Shown here: piece after piece, positions 58,664 through 64,000 of the stretch
Position numbering within the stretch: the first letter of the stretch is position 1
How the letters are laid out: each line of letters starts with the position of its first letter
Source: JAKFEW01 sp036675505
Lineage (GTDB): Bacteria > Cyanobacteriota > Sericytochromatia > S15B-MN24 > JAQBPE01
Assembly: GCA_036675505.1 (NCBI GenBank)
Contig: JAKFEW010000156.1
Location: 32,234 to 96,233 of the forward strand
DNA length: 64,000 nt
Direction of reading: 5' to 3'
Program-made: the position numbers and the translations under genes
Notes under the pieces: generated by a model
Databases searched by the model: none
Seen by the model: the letters and a program-made list of their open reading frames with translations, nothing else
Told to the model about the DNA's origin: nothing

Positions 58664-59788
58664 ATGATGGCGAGCTTCTCGGGCATTCTGGTGACGATTC
58701 TCGTCCTCGGCGTGCTCATCGCGATCCACGAGGCGGGACACTTCCTGGCCGCGAAATCGATCAAAGTCCCGGTCCGGCAATTCGCCATCGGCTTCGGTCC
58801 CCGCATCTTCGGCTTCCAGTGGGGTGAGACGGAATGTCGCCTCAACTGGATCCCGCTCGGCGGCTATTGCGCCTTCGTCGACGACGAGACCGGCGCTGAA
58901 GAAGACGAGCCCGGGGCGCCCGCAGCCGAGCCGATCGATCCGTCGATGCTGCTGCGCAACCGCGCGATCTGGCAGCGCACGTGGGTCGTGAGCGCCGGCG
59001 TCATCTTCAACTTCGTGTCGGCCTGGCTGATCCTCTTCGGCACCAACCTCGGCCTGGGCGTGCCCACCGGCCACCAGCTGGTCGGCGTGAAGACGGTGAT
59101 CGCGGGCTCGGCGGCCGAACAGGCCGGCATGCGCCCCGGCGACCGCATCATGTCGGTCGGCGGCGCGAGCTTCGAAGACTTCAAGGGCTTCAAGGACAAG
59201 CTGGGCGGCTTCAAGGACCAGCAGGTGCCGATCCAGGTGGTGCGTGGCAGCGAGACCTTGGCGCTGACCGCCCGGCCGGACGCCGCTGGCAAGCTCGGCT
59301 TCCAGCCCAGCATCCGCGCCGAGCGCCGCCCCACGGCGGGCCTGGGTGAGGCCGTGATGGTGGCGACCGACCAGCAGGCCAAGTTCACGTCGATGCTGTG
59401 CGGCGCCCTCTGGTCGCTGTTCACGGCGCCCGGCGAGATGCTCGACAAGACCGGCGGCCCCGTCGCGATCGTCGCGATGGGCGACCAGGTTTACCAGGAC
59501 GACCCCTGGCTGCTGCTCGAGTTCGCCGTGATCCTGTCGATCGAGCTCGCGATCATCAACCTGTTGCCCCTGCCCGCGCTCGACGGCGGCCACCTGGTGC
59601 TGCTCGCGATCGAGAAGGTCCGCCGCCGGCCGCTCCCGCGGCGGATCGAGGAGAAGATCCTGGTGTCGGGCTTCGTGATGATCATGGGCCTGGGGATGTT
59701 GCTGATCCTCAAGGACATCTTCACGGTGCCTGGGATGTACAAGCCGGTCCCGGCGCCGGCAATCTCGAGCCCAGCGACGCCCAAGTAG
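58664..59788 (+). CDS. rseP: site-2 metalloprotease RseP/M50 family
   Basis: This 374-residue intramembrane protease has HEAGH (His22, Glu23, His26) in the first helix, a PDZ domain (about residues 145-215) and a late LPALDGGH motif. It cleaves membrane-bound regulators such as anti-sigma factors. The gene sits after the CBS-DUF1385 gene. A hairpin follows. Confidence 0.92.
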   Translation: MMASFSGILVTILVLGVLIAIHEAGHFLAAKSIKVPVRQFAIGFGPRIFGFQWGETECRLNWIPLGGYCAFVDDETGAEEDEPGAPAAEPIDPSMLLRNRAIWQRTWVVSAGVIFNFVSAWLILFGTNLGLGVPTGHQLVGVKTVIAGSAAEQAGMRPGDRIMSVGGASFEDFKGFKDKLGGFKDQQVPIQVVRGSETLALTARPDAAGKLGFQPSIRAERRPTAGLGEAVMVATDQQAKFTSMLCGALWSLFTAPGEMLDKTGGPVAIVAMGDQVYQDDPWLLLEFAVILSIELAIINLLPLPALDGGHLVLLAIEKVRRRPLPRRIEEKILVSGFVMIMGLGMLLILKDIFTVPGMYKPVPAPAISSPATPK

Positions 59789-59814
59789 CACGTCTCCATT
59801 CCCAGGCACCCCAC

Positions 59815-59839
59815 TGCCCCGCCCTCGATGGGCGGGGCA
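59815..59839. terminator. hairpin between convergent rseP and SLH genes
   Basis: The perfect 10-bp stem TGCCCCGCCC/GGGCGGGGCA has a TCGAT loop. No T-run follows on either strand, so function as a terminator is probable but not sure. Confidence 0.5.
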
Positions 59840-59843
59840 AAAG

Positions 59844-61145
59844 TCAGAACTGGTAGCCCAGGCCCAGCACGCCCGTGATCAGATCGCTGTTGAGCGGACC
59901 GGGTGAGGACGGGGCTGCCCAGGCCCCCCAACCCGCCTCGGCCAGGAGCGCCCAGCGGGGCGCCGGATGCCACCAGAGGCCCGTCGACGCGTGGGGCAGG
60001 AACGCACCTACCGTGGCGCCCCCCATCGTATCGCCCAACGGCGACGTTCCGGCAACCCGCAGGTGGGCGCCGAAGGGGTGAGATGGCCGCCAGTAGGCGA
60101 TGCCTCCGTAGGTGAGACCGCCCATCGTGAGCTGGGCCGACGAGGTGACGCGAGCGCCCAGGTATGGCTGGACGTGGAAGCCGGACATCACCGGGATGGC
60201 GTACCCGACGGCACCGGTGGCGCCAACGTAGTACCGCCGCAGCGCCGCGCCGTCGGCGCCGCCCACGACCTCGGCGAGACCGAAGATCGGTCCCACGTAG
60301 CCAACGGCTCGCGCCAGGCCGCCGGCGCCGTCGAAGGCGCCCCGGTAGTTCGCGCCTGCGCCGACCACGATCGGGGCGTCCTCCTGGAACCTGAGCCCTG
60401 TCGACCGCCGCGCGTGGTCGTCTTGATCCTTCTTGTCCTGGGTCTTCTCGACCAGCGCGACGACCAGCGGGAAGGTCTGCGACGCGGAGGCCGCGAACTG
60501 GTAGCGCGTGAGTTCTTCGGGGCCGCGGAAGGTGGCGTCCGGGAAGCCGACCATCACCTGGTAGCGGTCCGAGACGTCCTTGACCTCGTTGTAGGGCCAG
60601 GCCATCGGCGGCAGGTCGGAGAAGGTGAAGACCTGCGGCGCCTGGACGCGCGGGTCGACCACGCCGCGCGCCTCGCCGAGCCGCATCAGGCGGTGCACGA
60701 CCTTGGCCATCTCGTAGCGCGTGACCTGCTTGTCGCCCTCGAAGGTCTTGGACGTCACGCCGGGCACGCCCTCGAACAGGCGGTATTGGTTGGCGAGGCG
60801 CAACACCTTCGCGCGGACCTCGGGGTCGGCCGGCAGGTCCTGGAACTCGTAGCCGCCGAGGCCCTCGGTGGTCCAGCTCACCTTCGTCTGGGCTTCGAGC
60901 TGGCGGATCAGCTCGTCGACGGCCATCGCGAGCTGGATGCGCGTGAAGGGCAGATCGCCGCGGAACGTGCGATCCGGGTAGCCCTTCATGAAGCCCCGCT
61001 CGACGGCGACGAAGGTGACGGCCTTTTCGGCCCAGTGACCAGGCTTGATGTCCGTGAAGGCATCGGCGGCCGTGGCGGCGATCGCCGGGGCTGTCAGGGC
61101 GGCGTAGACGATGGCGCTCGCGAGCGCGGCGGCGACGGTTCTCAT
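59844..61145 (-). CDS. SLH-domain outer-membrane barrel protein
   Basis: This 433-residue protein has a signal peptide, SLH-type units (about residues 28-90, FTDIKPGHWAEKAVTFVAVERGFMKGYPDRTFRGD; and 120-245) and a C-terminal beta-rich domain ending in the aromatic LGYQF. SLH modules bind peptidoglycan-linked polymers; the barrel sits in the outer membrane, as in cyanobacterial SLH porins and OmpM-type tethers. It could tether the outer membrane to the wall. Barrel class unclear. Confidence 0.85.
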   Translation of the reverse strand: MRTVAAALASAIVYAALTAPAIAATAADAFTDIKPGHWAEKAVTFVAVERGFMKGYPDRTFRGDLPFTRIQLAMAVDELIRQLEAQTKVSWTTEGLGGYEFQDLPADPEVRAKVLRLANQYRLFEGVPGVTSKTFEGDKQVTRYEMAKVVHRLMRLGEARGVVDPRVQAPQVFTFSDLPPMAWPYNEVKDVSDRYQVMVGFPDATFRGPEELTRYQFAASASQTFPLVVALVEKTQDKKDQDDHARRSTGLRFQEDAPIVVGAGANYRGAFDGAGGLARAVGYVGPIFGLAEVVGGADGAALRRYYVGATGAVGYAIPVMSGFHVQPYLGARVTSSAQLTMGGLTYGGIAYWRPSHPFGAHLRVAGTSPLGDTMGGATVGAFLPHASTGLWWHPAPRWALLAEAGWGAWAAPSSPGPLNSDLITGVLGLGYQF

Positions 61146-61237
61146 GGGACTCCTCCGGTCAGTTGGCCGCCCATTCTACCGTGCGCATGACCCGCCCGCC
61201 CGTGACCCGTGTACGGCGAAGGCGGACCCTCGTACTG

Positions 61238-61243
61238 TATAAT
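61238..61243 (+). promoter_or_regulatory. -10 element of hemL
   Basis: TATAAT lies 40 bp before the hemL ATG. No good -35. Confidence 0.45.
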
Positions 61244-61282
61244 GGCGGGCCGTGGCCTGAGGCCGCCATTCTGGAGGTACCG

Positions 61283-62605
61283 ATGCCCGACCAAGCCGCC
61301 CCCACGACGACCCGCTCCGCCGAGCTCTGGCGCGAGGCCCAGCGCCTGATCCCGGGCGGCGTGAACAGCCCCGTTCGCGCCTTCAAGAGCGTGGGCGGCG
61401 ACCCTGTCTTCTTCGCGAAGGCGCACGGCGCCTACCTGGAGGACGTGGACGGCAACTGTTACGTCGACTTCGTCGGCGCCTGGGGCCCGGCCATCCTCGG
61501 CCACGCGCCCGCGGCGGTAGTCGCCGCGGTGACCCGCGCCGCCGCGGACGGCTTCGCGTTCGGCGCGCCCACCGCCGCCGAGGTGGAGATGGCCGCGTTG
61601 ATCCGGTCGATCATGCCGTCGATCGAAATGGTGCGCCTCGTCAACAGCGGCACCGAGGCCACGATGAGCGCGTTGCGCCTCGCGCGCGCCTTCACCGGCC
61701 GCGACAAGCTCGTGAAGTTCAGCGGCTGCTACCACGGCCACGCGGACTTCCTGCTCGTGAAGGCCGGCTCCGGCGTCGCCACGCTCGGCCTGCCGGACAG
61801 CCCCGGCGTGCCGGCCTCCGTCACCGCGAACACGCTCACGGCGGAGTTCAACGACCGCGCGAGCGTCGAGTCGCTGTTCGCGAGCCAGGGCGACGCGATC
61901 GCCGCCGTCATCGTCGAGCCCGTCGTCGGCAACTCGGGCACGGTGGCCCCGGCGGACGGCTTCCTCGGCTTCCTGCGCGACATCACCGCCAAGCACGGCA
62001 CCCTGTTGGTCTTCGATGAGGTGATGTCGGGCTTCCGGGTCGCCTACGGCGGCGCCCAGGCCCGCTACGACGTGAAGCCGGACCTCACCTGCCTCGGCAA
62101 GATCGTGGGCGGCGGCGTCCCGGTCGGCGCCTACGGCGGTCGCGCGGACATCATGGCCATGGTCGCCCCGGCGGGCCCCATGTACCAGGCCGGCACCATG
62201 AGCGGCAACCCGCTCGCGACGGCCGCCGGCCTCGCGACGCTGAAGGCGCTCGGCGAGCCGGGCGTTTACGAGCGGCTCGAGGCGACGTCGGCGAAGCTGG
62301 CGGCCGGGCTCGCGGAGGCGGCCGCGGCGGCCGGCGTTCCCGTCACGGTCAACCAGGTCGGCTCGATGCTCACCGTATTCTTCACGCCAGACGCCGTCAC
62401 CGGTTGGCCGAGTGCCGACAAGGCCGACCGCAAGGCCTACGGGACGTTCTTCCACGGCATGCTGAAGCGCGGCGTCTACTTCCCGCCGGCCCAGTTCGAG
62501 GCCTGCTTCATCTCCGTCGCCCACGGCGATGCGGAGGTGGCGAAGACCCTCGACGCAGCCCGTGGCGCTTTCGCGGACGTGGCCGCTTCGCGCGCGGGAA
62601 CCTGA
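61283..62605 (+). CDS. hemL: glutamate-1-semialdehyde 2,1-aminomutase
   Basis: This 440-residue PLP enzyme makes 5-aminolevulinate from glutamate-1-semialdehyde (C5 tetrapyrrole pathway). The N-terminal LIPGGVNSPVRAFKSVGG, the SGCYHGHADFLLVKAGSG loop and the PLP lysine K273 (CLGKIVGGG) are complete. The ATG at 61283 is preceded by GGAGG. Confidence 0.96.
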   Translation: MPDQAAPTTTRSAELWREAQRLIPGGVNSPVRAFKSVGGDPVFFAKAHGAYLEDVDGNCYVDFVGAWGPAILGHAPAAVVAAVTRAAADGFAFGAPTAAEVEMAALIRSIMPSIEMVRLVNSGTEATMSALRLARAFTGRDKLVKFSGCYHGHADFLLVKAGSGVATLGLPDSPGVPASVTANTLTAEFNDRASVESLFASQGDAIAAVIVEPVVGNSGTVAPADGFLGFLRDITAKHGTLLVFDEVMSGFRVAYGGAQARYDVKPDLTCLGKIVGGGVPVGAYGGRADIMAMVAPAGPMYQAGTMSGNPLATAAGLATLKALGEPGVYERLEATSAKLAAGLAEAAAAAGVPVTVNQVGSMLTVFFTPDAVTGWPSADKADRKAYGTFFHGMLKRGVYFPPAQFEACFISVAHGDAEVAKTLDAARGAFADVAASRAGT

Positions 62606-62658
62606 GCCGGGTTCCCGCCGTCCAATCCCTGGTAGCCCCCCGCCCCACCTGTCCGAAC

Positions 62659-63252
62659 ATGATCCCCACCCACACTGCCGCCCGCTTCGCCCTCGCGCTC
62701 ATGCTGCCCACCGTGCTCGCGGCATGCGGCGGCTCGGGCAACCCGCTGATCCCCCAGCTGCGCCCCGTCGAGGGCGGCTGGGTGTCGAGCGGCTTCGGCG
62801 AGCGCGAGGACCATCCGGTCCTCGGCCACGTGGAGGGCCGCAGCCACGACGGCTACGATTTCGCGGTCGCCGAAGGCACGCCGATCAAGGCCACCATGGA
62901 CGGCGAGGTCGTGTTCGCGGGCCTGCGAGGCGGCTACGGCAAGACCGTGATGCTCGCGCATGCGGGCGGCCTGACGACGCTCTACGGCCACGCGCGCGAG
63001 CTCCGCGCGAGCCCGGGCGACCGGGTCGCGGCCGGCGACATCATCGCCTTCGTGGGCAGCACCGGCCTCTCGACCGGCCCGCACCTGCACTACGAGCTGC
63101 GCAAGCACGGCATGGCCCAGGACCCGGGCGAGTTCCTGCCGAACGAGGTGCGGCCAGAGCCGGCCACGATCGAGCGGGTGTCCGAGCCCGTGGTATTGGT
63201 CGCCTGGGACGGCGAGGCGCGCCTCAGCCGGCCCGCGAAGACCGGCGAATAG
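62659..63252 (+). CDS. M23 (LytM-like) peptidase lipoprotein
   Basis: This 197-residue lipoprotein (lipobox VLAAC) has a LytM-like domain with SHDGYDFAV and GPHLHYEL, which carry the zinc ligands. Both M23 motifs are intact, so it is probably an active wall peptidoglycan endopeptidase or an activator. It follows hemL by 53 bp. Confidence 0.88.
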   Translation: MIPTHTAARFALALMLPTVLAACGGSGNPLIPQLRPVEGGWVSSGFGEREDHPVLGHVEGRSHDGYDFAVAEGTPIKATMDGEVVFAGLRGGYGKTVMLAHAGGLTTLYGHARELRASPGDRVAAGDIIAFVGSTGLSTGPHLHYELRKHGMAQDPGEFLPNEVRPEPATIERVSEPVVLVAWDGEARLSRPAKTGE

Positions 63253-63273
63253 CGCCCACGCCGCGGGGTGAGG

Positions 63274-64000
63274 TCAGATCTGGATGTGCACCTGAACCTG
63301 CTGGTTCATGTGCGCGGCCAGCGTCTCCGCCATGGCCTTCTGGCCCGGGATCAGCGGCAGGTTGCGGCGCAAGATCAGCGCGTCGCCGGCCCGCGCCATG
63401 GGATAGAAGTAGTCCATCGCCGTCGAGTTCTTGAACTGCAGGCGGTTCGCGCCGAGGAACGCCTTCACGACCTTGCCGTCCGACGCGGCGTCGGCGACCT
63501 GCGAGACCATCATCACCTCGGTCAGGACGTCGTGACCCTTGCCGCCGTCCGGCCACTCGAGCGTGATGGGGTGCCAGGCGCGCTGCGAGATGCGCTGCTG
63601 GACTTCCGGCGCGAGCTCGGTGGCGCGGGCGAAGGCCCACTTGTCGATGGCGCCCTCGAAGAACGGGAAGATTTTCCGGAACGGCGCCTCTTCCAGGTGC
63701 TTGCGGGCCTCGTCGTACTTCGCCATCGCCGGCGCCGCGGTCGCCACCGAAAGGCCGCGCTTGGTCTGCAGGCCGATCACGTCTTTGGTGAGCAGGAAAA
63801 GTGACTTCACGGTCTGGATCGGGTTCGCGACCATCTTGGCCAGGTCCATCATGGCCAGGGCGCCGAAGGACGGCGGCGTGTGCGGGCCGGTGACGGGCCC
63901 CGGGGTCGGGGTCGGCGGGGTGCCGGCCTGCGGCGCCGGCATCGGCCAGGCGGGGGCCTGTGCCCAGGGCGCGGCGGGCGGCGGGGGCGGTGCGGGCGGC
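63274..64000 (-). CDS. Pro/Ala-rich hypothetical protein, N-terminus outside window
   Basis: The C-terminal 222 residues after an internal Met at 63942 are a folded, helix-rich domain (for example PFRKIFPFFEGAIDKWAFA). Upstream codons stay open to the window edge and encode Pro- and Ala-rich sequence, so the gene probably begins beyond the window. No family recognised. Its style resembles the 52675 protein and the metalloprotease-like protein (disordered Pro-rich N-terminus), but no shared domain is seen. Confidence 0.6.
   Translation of the reverse strand, partial: PPAPPPPPAAPWAQAPAWPMPAPQAGTPPTPTPGPVTGPHTPPSFGALAMMDLAKMVANPIQTVKSLFLLTKDVIGLQTKRGLSVATAAPAMAKYDEARKHLEEAPFRKIFPFFEGAIDKWAFARATELAPEVQQRISQRAWHPITLEWPDGGKGHDVLTEVMMVSQVADAASDGKVVKAFLGANRLQFKNSTAMDYFYPMARAGDALILRRNLPLIPGQKAMAETLAAHMNQQVQVHIQI

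Noticed and set aside
61163..61282. Earlier start for hemL
   Set aside because: It would overlap the TATAAT promoter box; GGAGG marks the ATG at 61283.

Overview
This is a 64 kb chromosomal window of high GC (roughly two thirds G+C by eye) with dense bacterial genes on both strands. It starts inside one gene (a PLD-like protein) and ends inside another (a Pro/Ala-rich protein of unknown function). I see no tRNA, rRNA, CRISPR array, insertion sequence or prophage. Single-copy housekeeping genes are scattered throughout: rpsA, gatC, ahcY, recQ, miaA, dapF, hemL, rseP-type protease and comF. The cell is diderm: it has an LptC-LptA-LptB-LptF/G lipopolysaccharide-transport operon, Omp85-like and SLH-domain barrel proteins, and many lipoproteins. 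The SLH-plus-barrel protein, the DUF512 radical SAM protein and the Lpt genes together suggest a diderm of the Terrabacteria side, for example a non-photosynthetic Cyanobacteriota relative such as Sericytochromatia. This assignment is inference only.

Layout. 0-5 kb: PLD-like fragment, then a MoxR / DUF58 / transglutaminase operon. 5-12 kb: a four-gene plus-strand cluster with 9-13 bp spacings: a putative lethal-factor-like metalloprotease, an isoprenyl-diphosphate-synthase-like protein, a PDZ/7TM/GAF/PP2C phosphatase and an outer-membrane barrel. Just beyond is an unannotated 23-codon hydrophobic ORF on the minus strand with its own promoter and intrinsic terminator. 12-17.6 kb: a TPR protein and an exopolysaccharide operon (glycosyltransferase, sugar-1-P transferase, Wzz/BY-kinase, small membrane protein). 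17.6-19.4 kb: an envelope/stress trio (GlsB/YeaQ-like, YtxH, MscS-like). 19.4-25.4 kb: DUF512 radical SAM, rpsA, VanZ, comF, a degenerate M16 peptidase and a degenerate PlsC-like protein. 25.4-29.3 kb: a 63-bp tandem repeat, a GGDEF/HD-GYP cyclic-di-GMP enzyme and gatC. 29.3-33.4 kb: an unknown protein, a gamma carbonic anhydrase-like protein and the Lpt operon. 33.5-43.4 kb: ahcY, CBS protein, M20 peptidase homologue, RTX/TSP3 lipoprotein, DUF4332 lipoprotein, YGS-repeat lipoprotein, recQ and an anchored lipoprotein. 43.4-52.6 kb: a BTAD/STAND regulator, a KGG stress protein, a 1063-residue tubulin-like GTPase homologue, glutamate dehydrogenase and a cNMP-binding protein. 52.6-64 kb: a membrane protein, a ferredoxin/dapF/miaA minus-strand run, CBS-DUF1385, RseP, SLH-barrel, hemL, an M23 lipoprotein and the last partial gene.

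Most noteworthy: the 5-12 kb cluster, the 23-aa peptide gene, a dispersed 31-bp palindromic repeat that sits in frame (twice) inside lptA, a 63-bp tandem repeat combining a CDS 3' end, a hairpin and a G-quadruplex-like tract between convergent genes, and the tubulin-like gene. Several enzyme homologues lack canonical catalytic residues (PLD, M16, M20, PlsC, isoprenyl synthase).
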